The notes: generated by a model from the sequence alone, not told the origin. A DNA stretch of 64,000 nucleotides from Lentzea atacamensis (GCF_003269295.1 NZ_QLTT01000003.1:496001-560000), one strand, 5' to 3'. Shown: positions 19,681 through 30,708, numbered from the stretch's first letter. Numbers and translations are program-made.

Positions 19681-21759
19681 ATGACCGGACTTCGCGACAA
19701 GATGCAGGCGATCCGCCGCCGGGGTGTCGCGTTGGCAACGGCCTTCGTGTCCGTGGCCGCGACCGTCGGCCTGGCGGTGGTGACCCCTGCCGTGGCGGCG
19801 CCCGGCTGCCGGGTCGACTACACGGTGCCGAGCCAGTGGTCCGGCGGCTTCACCGCGAACGTGGCGGTGACCAACACCGGTGACCGGGTCAGCGGCTGGC
19901 GGCTGACCTGGACGTGGCCCGCGGGCCAGCAGGTGACGCAGGCGTGGAACGCGACGGTCACGTCGTCGGGCAGCCAAGTCACGGCGGTGGACGCCGGCTA
20001 CAACGCGGTGATCGAACCGAACGGCACGGTCGCGTTCGGTTTCAACGGCAGCTGGACGGGTGCCAACACCGCGCCGCAGTCGTTCGCGCTCAACGGAGTG
20101 ACGTGCACGGGCGGCCCCGGCACGCCACCCACGACGACCACCACGACGTCCGGCGGGCCGGCGCCCGGTGACGCGATGGCACAGGTCGCGGAGATGCAGC
20201 CGGGCTGGAACCTCGGCAACACACTCGACTCCACGGGCGGCGACGAGACCTCGTGGGGCAACCCACGCATCACGGAAGCCTTGCTGGACAACGTGAAGGC
20301 GCAGGGCTTCAAGAGCATTCGCATCCCCGTGACGTGGGGCCAGCATCAGGGCCCGGCACCGGGCTACTCGATCGAAACGGCGTACCTGAACCGCGTCAAG
20401 GAGGTCGTCGGCTGGGCGCTGGCGGACGGCTTCCACGTGATGATCAACATCCACCACGACTCGTGGCAGTGGATCAACACGATGCCCTCGGACCGGGCGG
20501 GTGTGCTGGCCCGCTACAACGCGATCTGGACACAGCTGGCGGCGGCGTTCCGGGACTCCCCGGCGAAGCTCGTGTTCGAGAGCGTGAACGAGCCGCAGTT
20601 CACCGGCAGCTCGGGTGACGCGCAGAACGCACAGCTGCTGCACGAGCTGAACGCGTCGTTCCGCGACATCGTGCGCCGGTCCGGCGGCAACAACACGAAC
20701 CGCCTGCTCGTGCTGCCGACCCTGCACACCTCGTCGGAGCAGGCACGCCTCGACGAGCTCGCGTCGTCGCTGAACACCTTCAAGGACCCCAACATCGCCG
20801 CGACCGTGCACTACTACGGCTACTGGCCGTTCAGCGTGAACGTGGCGGGCGGCACGCACTTCGACGCCACCGCGCAGAAAGACCTCACCGACTCGTTCGA
20901 CCGCGTGTACAACACGTTCATCGCGCGCGGCGTCCCCGTGATCCTGGGGGAGTACGGCCTGCTCGGCTTCGACCGCCACACCGGCACCATCCAGCAGGGC
21001 GAGAAGCTGAAGTTCTTCGAGCAGTTCGGCCACTACGCGCGCGCCAAGAAGATCACCACGATGTTGTGGGACAACGGGCAGCACTTCGGGCGCACGTCGT
21101 TCCAGTGGAGCGACCCCGAGCTGATCGCGCAGATCAAGTCGAGCTGGACCACCCGCTCCGGCACCGCGTCCACGGATCAGGTGTTCAACGCCAAGGCCAG
21201 TGCGATCAGCGCCAAGACGATCACCTTGAACCCCAATGGAACCACATTCAACTCCCTGCGCCAGGGCACCACGGAGCTGGTGCGCGGCACCGACTACACG
21301 GTGCAGGGCGACCAGCTCACCCTGACCGCGGCAGCGCTCACGCGGTTGAGCGGCTCGCGGAACTACGGCACGAACGCGGTGCTCACGGCGCACTTCTCCC
21401 AGGGCGTCCCGTGGCGGATCAACATCGTGACCTACGACCCGCCCGTGCTGCAGAACGCGACCGGCACGACGTCGTCGTTCGCGATCCCGACGGCGTTTCG
21501 CGGTGATCTGCTCGCCACGATGGAGGCGAAGTACGCGGACGGCTCGAACGCGGGCCCGCACAACTGGACTTCCTACAAGGAGTTCGACCGGACCTTCGCG
21601 CCGAACTACACGACCGGCGTCACCACGCTGACGTCCGACTTCTTCGCCGAGGTCAACGACAACAGGCCGGTGACCCTGACGTTCCACTACTGGAGCGGCA
21701 CCGAGGTCACCTACGTCGTCACCAAGTCGGGCAGCGCGGTCACGGGCACGACGGCGTGA
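19681..21759 (+). CDS. Modular GH5 endoglucanase: CBM2-GH5-X2-CBM46
   Basis: This 692-residue secreted enzyme has a signal peptide (about 1-40) and an N-terminal CBM2 (about 42-148, CRVDYTVPSQWSGGF...). A Thr-rich linker follows, then a GH5 catalytic domain (about 165-485). GWNLGNTLD is typical of subfamily GH5_4; the acid/base is E304 (SVNEPQF) and the nucleophile E424 (ILGEYG). Next comes an X2/Ig-like module (about 495-580) and a C-terminal CBM46-like domain (about 582-690). The GH5_4-Ig-CBM46 tripartite unit is known from Bacillus Cel5B, where CBM46 shapes the xyloglucan/beta-glucan cleft. Adding an N-terminal CBM2 is notable. It is controlled by the upstream CebR boxes. Confidence 0.9.
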   Translation: MTGLRDKMQAIRRRGVALATAFVSVAATVGLAVVTPAVAAPGCRVDYTVPSQWSGGFTANVAVTNTGDRVSGWRLTWTWPAGQQVTQAWNATVTSSGSQVTAVDAGYNAVIEPNGTVAFGFNGSWTGANTAPQSFALNGVTCTGGPGTPPTTTTTTSGGPAPGDAMAQVAEMQPGWNLGNTLDSTGGDETSWGNPRITEALLDNVKAQGFKSIRIPVTWGQHQGPAPGYSIETAYLNRVKEVVGWALADGFHVMINIHHDSWQWINTMPSDRAGVLARYNAIWTQLAAAFRDSPAKLVFESVNEPQFTGSSGDAQNAQLLHELNASFRDIVRRSGGNNTNRLLVLPTLHTSSEQARLDELASSLNTFKDPNIAATVHYYGYWPFSVNVAGGTHFDATAQKDLTDSFDRVYNTFIARGVPVILGEYGLLGFDRHTGTIQQGEKLKFFEQFGHYARAKKITTMLWDNGQHFGRTSFQWSDPELIAQIKSSWTTRSGTASTDQVFNAKASAISAKTITLNPNGTTFNSLRQGTTELVRGTDYTVQGDQLTLTAAALTRLSGSRNYGTNAVLTAHFSQGVPWRINIVTYDPPVLQNATGTTSSFAIPTAFRGDLLATMEAKYADGSNAGPHNWTSYKEFDRTFAPNYTTGVTTLTSDFFAEVNDNRPVTLTFHYWSGTEVTYVVTKSGSAVTGTTA

Positions 21760-21766
21760 CCACGGC

Positions 21767-21802
21767 GTGAGCGGGGGTTTCCGGGCGGTTACCCCCGTTC
21801 AC
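21767..21802. terminator. Bidirectional hairpin terminator between GH5 and GH3
   Basis: GTGAGCGGGGGT and ACCCCCGTTCAC pair over 12 bp with one G-U around a 12-nt loop. It sits exactly between two convergent genes and is likely to serve both. Confidence 0.65.
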
Positions 21803-21808
21803 GTCACC

Positions 21809-24031
<2,223 letters not shown>

Positions 24032-24106
24032 GGGGCAGACCTCCGGGGCGAGTCCTGTTCACCTTGCGGCGCAACAGGTTTCACCGAGCGTATCCGGTGG
24101 GTCCAA

Positions 24107-24122
24107 AGTGGTGTAGACCACT
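24107..24122. promoter_or_regulatory. DasR-responsive-element-like palindrome upstream of GH3
   Basis: AGTGGTGTAGACCACT matches the streptomycete dre consensus AGTGGTCTAGACCACT at 15 of 16 positions. DasR is a GntR regulator of chitin and N-acetylglucosamine use. A single site, so binding is inferred. Confidence 0.6.
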
Positions 24123-24160
24123 GGGGAACCGGAAAGAGGACCGGTTCCCCCACGAGGTCC

Positions 24161-24706
24161 CTAGCGGCACCAGGACTCGACGGTCCGCGCGAAGTCCGGG
24201 AACTCGGCCCGCGCCGCCGTCAGCACCTCGGCGGGCGTCCTCGGCGCGACACCGGAGTGCTTCTCGGCCACGGCGCGCAGATCGTCGTGCGGTACACCGC
24301 TGCCGGACCCGAACTCGACGGCCTCCTGCGGGCCGACGCCGCCGGCCAGCAGCCACAGGTACTCGCCCAGGCTCGTCGCCACGATCCCGGCCTCGCCCTC
24401 GGAACCGAAGAACGCCACCGGCTGCTCGGTCAGCGGTTGTCCCGCGCGCACCAGCCAGAGCGCGGCGAGGCCGCCGGTGCCGTCTTGCCCGAACACCCGG
24501 AACGCGTCGCCGTCGAGCTCCTTGTTGCCGGTCCAGGCCCTGATCCAGTCGGTGGTCTCCTCGGCGGAGTCGAACTCGTCGTAGGGCTCGTAGTCGATGT
24601 TGCCCGGCGACGGGGTCTCGGTCTTCTCGTCGTAGTCCCAGGGGAACTCGACCCCGCTCAACGCGGCCAGCGCGGCGGGGAAGGTGCGGTCGTCAGTGAT
24701 CTCCAC
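24161..24706 (-). CDS. SUKH/SMI1-KNR4-like protein
   Basis: This acidic protein of about 181 residues contains VFGQDGTGGLAALWLVR, then PVAFFGSEGEAGIV and GEYLWLLAGGVGPQEAV. This succession is typical of SMI1/KNR4 (SUKH) family proteins, many of which are immunity proteins for polymorphic toxins. No toxin gene is adjacent. The start is uncertain: the GTG at 24706 gives the conserved length but has no ribosome site, and it lies 57 bp from the divergent oxidoreductase start, so a leaderless mRNA is possible. Confidence 0.65.
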   Translation of the reverse strand: MEITDDRTFPAALAALSGVEFPWDYDEKTETPSPGNIDYEPYDEFDSAEETTDWIRAWTGNKELDGDAFRVFGQDGTGGLAALWLVRAGQPLTEQPVAFFGSEGEAGIVATSLGEYLWLLAGGVGPQEAVEFGSGSGVPHDDLRAVAEKHSGVAPRTPAEVLTAARAEFPDFARTVESWCR

Positions 24707-24763
24707 GCGCGCACGGTACAGACCGGCGTGGCGAGTTCGCGGCTGTTGCGGTGTACTGCACCC

Positions 24764-25363
24764 ATGCCGATCGTTTCCCCCGGATTCACCGGGCGGCGCC
24801 AGTCGCCGGACGTGCAGCTGCCGCCGGGGCAGTACCTCACGGAGGACTTCCCGGTGCTCACGGCGGGCCCCACGCCGCGCGTGCCGACGGACCGGTGGGA
24901 GCTCACCATCGGCACGGAGGCCGGGGAGAAGCACACGTGGTCGTGGCAGCAGCTGATGGAGCTGCCGGCGGAGAAGATCACGACGGACATCCACTGCGTG
25001 ACCAAGTGGTCGAAGCTGCGCACCCGGTGGAAGGGCGTCTCGCTGGACGTGCTGCTGGAGGACGTGGAGACGGCGGCGGACTTCGCGCTCGTCCACTCCT
25101 ACGGCGGCTACACGACGAACCTGCCGCTGGAGGACCTGCTCGACGGTCAGGCGTGGATCGCCTACCGCTTCGACGACGATGACCTCACGCCGGAGCACGG
25201 CGGGCCGGCGAGGTTGCTGGTGCCGCACCTGTACTTCTGGAAGTCGGCGAAGTGGGTCCGCGGGATCCAGCTGCTGCTCGAGGACGAACCCGGCTTCTGG
25301 GAAACCGCCGGTTATCACGACTACGGAGACCCATGGCGCGAGCAGCGGTATCAGGGCGACTGA
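24764..25363 (+). CDS. Sulfite oxidase-like molybdopterin oxidoreductase
   Basis: The protein has 199 residues and the compact sulfite-oxidase molybdopterin domain (YedY/MsrP-like core). The Mo-binding Cys lies in TDIHCVTKWSK, and WKGVSLDVLL and YGGYTTNLPLEDL follow. There is no signal peptide and no heme or dimerisation domain. The 3' end overlaps the next gene by 31 bp. With the flavin reductase and zinc-ribbon protein downstream it forms a three-gene unit, implying that electrons pass between the Mo centre and NAD(P) via FAD. The natural substrate is not known. Confidence 0.85.
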   Translation: MPIVSPGFTGRRQSPDVQLPPGQYLTEDFPVLTAGPTPRVPTDRWELTIGTEAGEKHTWSWQQLMELPAEKITTDIHCVTKWSKLRTRWKGVSLDVLLEDVETAADFALVHSYGGYTTNLPLEDLLDGQAWIAYRFDDDDLTPEHGGPARLLVPHLYFWKSAKWVRGIQLLLEDEPGFWETAGYHDYGDPWREQRYQGD

Positions 25364-26073
25364 CCTGGCGGGTGGCCGAACTGGCCGATGCCGCGGACCT
25401 CACGAAGAGCGCGCGCAGCCTGGTGTTCGACGTGCCCGGCTGGCCAGGACACCTGCCTGGGCAGCACGTCGACGTCCGGCTCACCGCCGAGGACGGCTAT
25501 TCGGTGCAGCGCAGCTACTCGATCTCGTCGGCGTCCGACGGTGAGCGGATCGAGCTGGCCGTGCAACGGGTGGCTGATGGCGAGGTGTCGCCCTACCTGT
25601 GCGACGTGCTCGCCGTGGGCGACAAGATCGAGCTGCGCGGGCCGGTGGGCGGCTGGTTCGTGTGGCGGGCGACCGACCAGGCACCGGTGACGCTGGTGGC
25701 GGGCGGGTCCGGCATCGCGCCGTTGATGTCGATGATCCGCGCGCGGGCCTCGGAGGGGAGCCGCGTGCCGTTCCGGCTGGTGTACTCGGTGCGTACGCCC
25801 GAGGACGTGATGTTCGCCGACGAGTTGCGTCAACGGGCCCGCGAGGACGGCGGCCTGGACGTGCGGCTGGTGTACACCCGGCGGACTCCGGAAGGGTCTC
25901 CGGAGCCGCCGGGCCGGCTGGGTGTGGCCACCCTCAACACGCACGGCTGGCCCGCCGAGTTCACCCCGAACTGCTTCGTGTGCGGGCCGACCGGCTTCGT
26001 CGAGTCGGTGTCCGACATCCTCGTGGCGCTCGGCCACGACCCGCGCCGCGTCCGCACCGAACGTTTCGGCTGA
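25333..26073 (+). CDS. FAD/NAD(P)-binding ferredoxin reductase-type oxidoreductase
   Basis: The protein has 246 residues. The FAD-binding motif RSYSISSA (about 60) and the NAD(P)-binding motifs GGSGIAPLMSM (about 120) and FVCGPTGFV (about 215) are intact. No 2Fe-2S domain is fused. The start ATG at 25333 lies inside the previous gene with GGAG just upstream. The coupling with the sulfite oxidase-like gene makes it the probable electron partner of that Mo enzyme. Confidence 0.85.
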   Translation: MARAAVSGRLTWRVAELADAADLTKSARSLVFDVPGWPGHLPGQHVDVRLTAEDGYSVQRSYSISSASDGERIELAVQRVADGEVSPYLCDVLAVGDKIELRGPVGGWFVWRATDQAPVTLVAGGSGIAPLMSMIRARASEGSRVPFRLVYSVRTPEDVMFADELRQRAREDGGLDVRLVYTRRTPEGSPEPPGRLGVATLNTHGWPAEFTPNCFVCGPTGFVESVSDILVALGHDPRRVRTERFG

Positions 26074-26086
26074 CAGGAGACCACCG

Positions 26087-26353
26087 ATGAGCGACGACCA
26101 CGTGGACGGCAACGCGCTCGCGGGTGACCTGCGCGAGATCTTCGCGGTGGACCTCACCGTGGCGACCGGCCAGTGCGCGGGCTGCGGCTACCGGGGCTCG
26201 GTGGCGACGTTGCGCGTCTACCAGAACGCGCCCGGGCTCGTCGCCCGCTGCCCGCACTGCGAGGAGGTCGTGCTGCGGCTGGTGCGCGCGCCCGGCCGGG
26301 CGTGGCTGGACCTGCGCGGCACGGTGAGCCTGGAGATCCCTCTGGACTCCTGA
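26087..26353 (+). CDS. DUF6510-like zinc-ribbon protein
   Basis: This is an 88-residue protein with two CxxC pairs (QCAGCGYRG at 30-33 and RCPHCEE at 54-57) forming a zinc ribbon, and a C-terminal beta segment. CAGGAGA precedes the ATG, 13 bp after the previous stop. It is third gene of the Mo-oxidoreductase operon. Similar small proteins accompany sulfite oxidase-like genes in actinomycetes, but no function is established. Confidence 0.75.
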   Translation: MSDDHVDGNALAGDLREIFAVDLTVATGQCAGCGYRGSVATLRVYQNAPGLVARCPHCEEVVLRLVRAPGRAWLDLRGTVSLEIPLDS

Positions 26354-26426
26354 TGGCGTCTGCACGTACCACCGACTCCTGATCAAAGCGCCGCTGACCG
26401 CACCCAACTGCTTGCGCCGATGCGTG

Positions 26427-26456
26427 GCCGCGCTCTCACGCGGCGCCGATTTTTGT
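26427..26456 (+). terminator. Probable terminator of the Mo-oxidoreductase operon
   Basis: The 6-bp stem GCCGCG/CGCGGC with loop CTCTCA is followed by GCCGATTTTT, one of few T-runs in the window. Confidence 0.45.
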
Positions 26457-26474
26457 CCTGTTTGACATGGCCGG

Positions 26475-26547
26475 TACCTCCGATCGGAGGTAGCCGAGCC
26501 TCCGAACACGTGCCTGGATAGATGGGAGCGCTCTTACAACGTTGTAA
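26475..26547. promoter_or_regulatory. Three stacked palindromes upstream of the GH2 gene
   Basis: TACCTCCGATCGGAGGTA (26475-26492) is an 18-bp perfect palindrome. TGGGAGCGCTCTTA (26523-26536) is a degenerate CebR box. TTACAACGTTGTAA (26534-26547) is a 14-bp perfect palindrome overlapping it. A TTGACA (26462-26467) lies just before. The GH2 ATG is 21 bp downstream, so at least two regulators probably act here. Confidence 0.6.
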
Positions 26548-26567
26548 AAACGAAGGGGACCTCGCCG

Positions 26568-29500
26568 ATGAGAAAAGCCGCCCCCGTACTCGTCGCGCTG
26601 CTGCTGGCGCTGGGTGTCGCGCCCGGCACGCCACCCGCGAGTGCCGCCGAGCCCGTGCACGGCCTGAAGGGCGAGTACTTCAGCATGTCGGCGCCGGGCG
26701 CGCGGGACTTCGCGACCCTCGCGGGAACCGTGCTCGACGCCGAGGTGAACCACCCGGACCTGACCTCGGTGTTCGGCTTCCTGGCCGGCCGCACCGAACA
26801 CACGACCGCGCGCTGGACCGGCCGCATCGCCGTGCCGCGGACCGGTGACTACACGTTCCACGCCATCGGGGACAACGGTTTCCGGCTGTTCGTCGACGGC
26901 GCACCGGTGATCGACCACTGGGTGGGCGACTGGGACCGCGAGCAGACCAGCGCGCCGGTGTCGCTGACCGCGGGGCGGCAGTACGACTTCCGGCTGGAGA
27001 TGTTCCAGGACACCGGTGGCGCCAACATGTTCCTGCGCTGGTCGAGTGCAGGTACGCCCAAGCAGATCGTGCCGGAGTCGGCGTTCACGCCGCCGCCGGA
27101 CTTCCAGGTCGTGCCGCGCACCGCGTCCGTGTCGGAGGACGGGCGGGTGCTCACTGCGGAGTTCGACGGCCGCGTCACGAACGTCGCCGACCTGAAGGCG
27201 CACCTGCGGATCGACGTGGACGCGACGGCGATGCCGGTCGACCTGATCACCGCGAGCCGCAACCGCCTGACCGTCCGGCTGAGCGAGAAGGTGCTGAAGA
27301 GCCAGCGGGTCCGGCTGTTCTACGACGGCGCCGGCGCGCTGACCGCGGGCGGAAGGAAGGTCGGGAAGACCGCCCGCACCGTCGCGAACTCGTCGAAACA
27401 GCGCCTGAAGACGCCGTGGGGCGAGAAGGTCGACCCGCGCAACCCGTTGCCGGAGTACCCGAGGCCGCAGCTGGAACGCGAGAAGTGGCTCAACCTCAAC
27501 GGTCCGTGGGAGTTCGCGGGCGCGAAGGCCGGGCAACAGCCGGTGTTCGGGCAACGGCTGCCCGAGCGGGTGATCGTGCCGTTCCCGATCGAGTCGCAGC
27601 TCTCCGGGCTGGAGCGGCACGAGGACCACATGTTCTACCGCCGCACGGTGACCGTTCCGCGCGACTGGTCGGGGCAACGGGTGAAGCTGCACTTCGGCGC
27701 GGTCGACCACGAGGCGAAGGTGTGGGTGAACGGCAAGCTGGTCGCCGAGCACTCCGGCGGCTACACGGCGTTCAGCGCGGACATCACCGACGCCTTGAAG
27801 CGCGGCGAGCAGGAGATCGTCGTCGCGGTCACCGACACGACCGGCCCGCACCAGCCGAAGGGCAAGCAGTCGCGCAACCCCAGCGGCATCTTCTACACGC
27901 CGTCGTCGGGCATCTGGCAGACCGTGTGGATGGAACCCGTGCCGGACAAGGCGATCGACGAGGTCAAGATGACTCCGGACCTCGCCACGAGCTCGCTGGC
28001 GCTGGAGATCAAATCCGCCGCGAACACCACCGTCACGGCGATCGCGAAGGACGCGCGCGGCAAGCAGGTCGGCACGATCACCGGGCCCGCCAACACGAAG
28101 CTGTCGCTGCCGGTGCCCAGCCCGCACCTGTGGACGCCGGACGACCCGTACCTGTACCAGCTGGAGATCAGGCTGGGCGGCGACCGGGTGAAGAGCTACT
28201 TCGGCATGCGGTCCATCGGCATGGCGAACGTCGGCGGGCAGCCGAAGCTGACGCTCAACGGGCAGCCGATCTTCTCGCTGATGATGCTCGACCAGGGCTT
28301 CTACCCGGACGGCCTGAACACGCCGCCGAGCGACGACGCGCTCGTGTTCGACCTGAAGGCGCAGAAGGACCTCGGCTTCAACTCGGTCCGCAAGCACATC
28401 AAGGGCGAACCGGCTCGCTGGTACTACCACGCGGACCGGCTGGGACTGCTGGTGTGGCAGGACTTCGTCTCGGTGGAGGACGGCAGCAGCACGACGGCGC
28501 AGCAGGCGTTCCTGAACGAGAACCGCGAGATGATGAAGCAGCTGCACAACTCGCCGTCGATCTTCGCGTGGATCGTGTTCAACGAGGGTTGGGGCGAGTG
28601 GGACCGCACCGTCACCGGCCAGATCACGGACGACGTCAAGGCCGCTGACCCCAGCCGGATCGTCAGCGCGCACAGCGGCGTGAACTGCTGCGCCTCCAAG
28701 GGCGACTCCGGCAAGGGTGACGTCATCGACCACCACGACTACAACAACACCGATCCGCCTCGCCCGGACGGCAGGCGCGTCGTGATGGACGGCGAGCACG
28801 GCGGCTTCACGCTGCGGACTCCCGGGCACCAGTGGCCGGGCGCGCCGGCGAACATCTACAGCGGCGTGGCGGACAAGGCGGCGCTGACCGCGAAGTACGT
28901 CGACAACACCCGCACGTTCTACCTCGGCCAGGCGCGCAACGAGCTGTCCGCGTCGGTCTACACCCAGGTCACCGACCTGGAGAACGAGCTCAACGGGTTC
29001 TGGACCTACGACCGCAAGCGGATCAAGGTCGATCCCGGTCCGGTCCGCGAGATCAACCGGCGGGTGATCGAAGCCGGGGCGAACGCGGGCAAGCCGTACC
29101 CGTACGCGGCGCGCGGCGAGTGGAAGCTCGACGAACGCAGGGGAACGGTGGCGGCGGACTCGAGCGGCGGCGGCAACCCGTTGCTGCTCAGCCCGACCGG
29201 TGCCACCTGGAAGGACGGTGCGCTGGAGCTCACCAACGGCTCTGCGGACACCTACGGCCCGGTCGTCGACACGACCGGCGACTACACGGTGTCCGCGCGA
29301 GTCCGGCTCGACGAGCTGCCCGGCAACTACGCCACCGCGGTCAGCCAGGACGGCAGGGAGCGGGAGAACCCCTTCTACCTGCAGTACGGGCAGGGCGCGT
29401 TCGCGTTCAGCACGCCCGGCGGCAACCGGGCCCGGCACGAGCTCACGCCGGAGCTCGGCCGCTGGTACGAGCTCACGGGCGTGCGGGCGGGCAACGAGAT

Positions 29501-29690
29501 CCGGCTCTACGTCGACGGCGTGCGGGTCGCGACGGCACCGGCCGGTCCGGCGATCCTCAGCACCGGTGCGTTCGCGGTGGGACGGGCCAAGTTCGGCGGC
29601 CAGAACGTCGACCACTGGCGCGGCGCGATCGACGACGTGAGTGTGGTCGGACGGGCACTGACGGACGCGGAGGTGGCCGCGCGCTCCTGA
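26568..29690 (+). CDS. Secreted GH2 glycosidase with PA14 and LamG domains
   Basis: The protein has 1040 residues. The signal peptide (about 1-27) is followed by a PA14 sugar-binding domain (about 33-165) and a linker beta domain (about 170-270). The GH2 core follows: jelly-roll, Ig and TIM barrel (about 295-830), with acid/base E673 (VFNEGWGEW) and nucleophile E743 (MDGEHGG). A concanavalin/LamG domain (about 840-1040) ends the protein. The sequence around the active site resembles beta-galactosidase/beta-glucuronidase-like GH2 enzymes, but the substrate cannot be fixed. GGGGA lies before the ATG. A strong hairpin follows the stop. Confidence 0.88.
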   Translation: MRKAAPVLVALLLALGVAPGTPPASAAEPVHGLKGEYFSMSAPGARDFATLAGTVLDAEVNHPDLTSVFGFLAGRTEHTTARWTGRIAVPRTGDYTFHAIGDNGFRLFVDGAPVIDHWVGDWDREQTSAPVSLTAGRQYDFRLEMFQDTGGANMFLRWSSAGTPKQIVPESAFTPPPDFQVVPRTASVSEDGRVLTAEFDGRVTNVADLKAHLRIDVDATAMPVDLITASRNRLTVRLSEKVLKSQRVRLFYDGAGALTAGGRKVGKTARTVANSSKQRLKTPWGEKVDPRNPLPEYPRPQLEREKWLNLNGPWEFAGAKAGQQPVFGQRLPERVIVPFPIESQLSGLERHEDHMFYRRTVTVPRDWSGQRVKLHFGAVDHEAKVWVNGKLVAEHSGGYTAFSADITDALKRGEQEIVVAVTDTTGPHQPKGKQSRNPSGIFYTPSSGIWQTVWMEPVPDKAIDEVKMTPDLATSSLALEIKSAANTTVTAIAKDARGKQVGTITGPANTKLSLPVPSPHLWTPDDPYLYQLEIRLGGDRVKSYFGMRSIGMANVGGQPKLTLNGQPIFSLMMLDQGFYPDGLNTPPSDDALVFDLKAQKDLGFNSVRKHIKGEPARWYYHADRLGLLVWQDFVSVEDGSSTTAQQAFLNENREMMKQLHNSPSIFAWIVFNEGWGEWDRTVTGQITDDVKAADPSRIVSAHSGVNCCASKGDSGKGDVIDHHDYNNTDPPRPDGRRVVMDGEHGGFTLRTPGHQWPGAPANIYSGVADKAALTAKYVDNTRTFYLGQARNELSASVYTQVTDLENELNGFWTYDRKRIKVDPGPVREINRRVIEAGANAGKPYPYAARGEWKLDERRGTVAADSSGGGNPLLLSPTGATWKDGALELTNGSADTYGPVVDTTGDYTVSARVRLDELPGNYATAVSQDGRERENPFYLQYGQGAFAFSTPGGNRARHELTPELGRWYELTGVRAGNEIRLYVDGVRVATAPAGPAILSTGAFAVGRAKFGGQNVDHWRGAIDDVSVVGRALTDAEVAARS

Positions 29691-29697
29691 GGCACGC

Positions 29698-29734
29698 GGA
29701 GCAGCCGGGGAGGACCTGCCTCCCCGGCTGCTCC
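29698..29734 (+). terminator. 16-bp perfect hairpin terminator after GH2
   Basis: GGAGCAGCCGGGGAGG (29698-29713) and CCTCCCCGGCTGCTCC (29719-29734) pair perfectly around ACCTG, 8 bp after the GH2 stop and 26 bp before the next start. Confidence 0.8.
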
Positions 29735-29760
29735 GGCCGCGCGGAGGTAATGTCTGCCGG

Positions 29761-30609
29761 ATGGGGAAGATCGTCCGCATAGGTGTGTTCTACGACGGCA
29801 CGTGGTTCGCGTACCTCAGCGACTTCTACGCGACGGCGCACACGCGGGCGGCGCGCATCTCGCTGGATGGTCTGCACGACGCCCTGCGCTGGTTCGTTCA
29901 CACCGAGACGGGCGTCCCGATCGACGACTGCGTGGTCGCCGAGGCGCACTACGTCCGCGGCCGCATCGAAACCCCGGCCACGTCCTTCGACGCTGTCCTG
30001 ACGGCAGCCGGCGTCACCCGCCACGACCTTCCCCTGCACAACGGCAAGGAGAAGGGCGTAGACGTCCAGCTGGCCCTGGAGGCCTGGGACCGCGCCACCG
30101 CGGTGCCGCTGCAGTGGGTCGTCCTGCTCACCGGCGACGCCGACTTCGCCCCGCTCGTGACCAGGCTGAGCGAGCGCGGCGTGCACGTGGTCGTCCCGGT
30201 CGTCGACATCCGGTCGGACGACGGTGTTCCCGCCTGGACGCCGCGCACCGCCGCACCGCTGCGGGCCGCGACACCCTTCACCCCCGGTTTCGACGCGCTG
30301 TTCGCCCCCACCGACCTGCCCGGGTACCCGCTGCGCAGTGCCTTCGTGCGGTCGTCCGAGGCGGTGGCTTCGCCGGTGGGTTCGCCGCGCGGGCGCCGGC
30401 GGGGGACCGTGACGACCTGGAAGTCCGGGCAGACGCACGGGTTCATCACCGACACCCGCGGCGGCTCGTGGTTCGTCTCCCGCGACGACCTGCCGACGGG
30501 GCTGACGTTGCTGTTGGCGGGCACGCCGGTGTCGTTCACGGGGTCGCCCGTGCCGATGCCTGGCCGAAGGTACCCGAGGGCGCAGGCGGTTCGCCTCGAC
30601 GACCGCTGA
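29761..30609 (+). CDS. NYN (PIN-like) RNase fused to a cold-shock-like domain
   Basis: The protein has 282 residues. Residues about 4-165 form a NYN domain with the acidic residues expected for Mg-dependent RNA cleavage: D12 (FYDGTW), D101 (KGVDVQL), D126 and D128 (TGDADFAPL). Residues about 215-280 (GTVTTWKSGQTHGFITD, then WFVSRDDL and KYPRAQ-like RYPRAQAV) resemble a cold-shock/OB fold with its RNA-facing aromatic strand. The combination suggests an RNase targeted to single-stranded RNA. It is preceded by the GH2 terminator and followed by about 100 bp, so it is probably monocistronic. Confidence 0.8.
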   Translation: MGKIVRIGVFYDGTWFAYLSDFYATAHTRAARISLDGLHDALRWFVHTETGVPIDDCVVAEAHYVRGRIETPATSFDAVLTAAGVTRHDLPLHNGKEKGVDVQLALEAWDRATAVPLQWVVLLTGDADFAPLVTRLSERGVHVVVPVVDIRSDDGVPAWTPRTAAPLRAATPFTPGFDALFAPTDLPGYPLRSAFVRSSEAVASPVGSPRGRRRGTVTTWKSGQTHGFITDTRGGSWFVSRDDLPTGLTLLLAGTPVSFTGSPVPMPGRRYPRAQAVRLDDR

Positions 30610-30708
30610 CAGGCGCTGCCAGCCCACTGCCAGCGTCGCGTGCGGCCGGTGCCGGCGGCTCCCGCCAGTGTTCGGGACGAATCCCCGGACACAGTTCAGG
30701 AGCAACGC

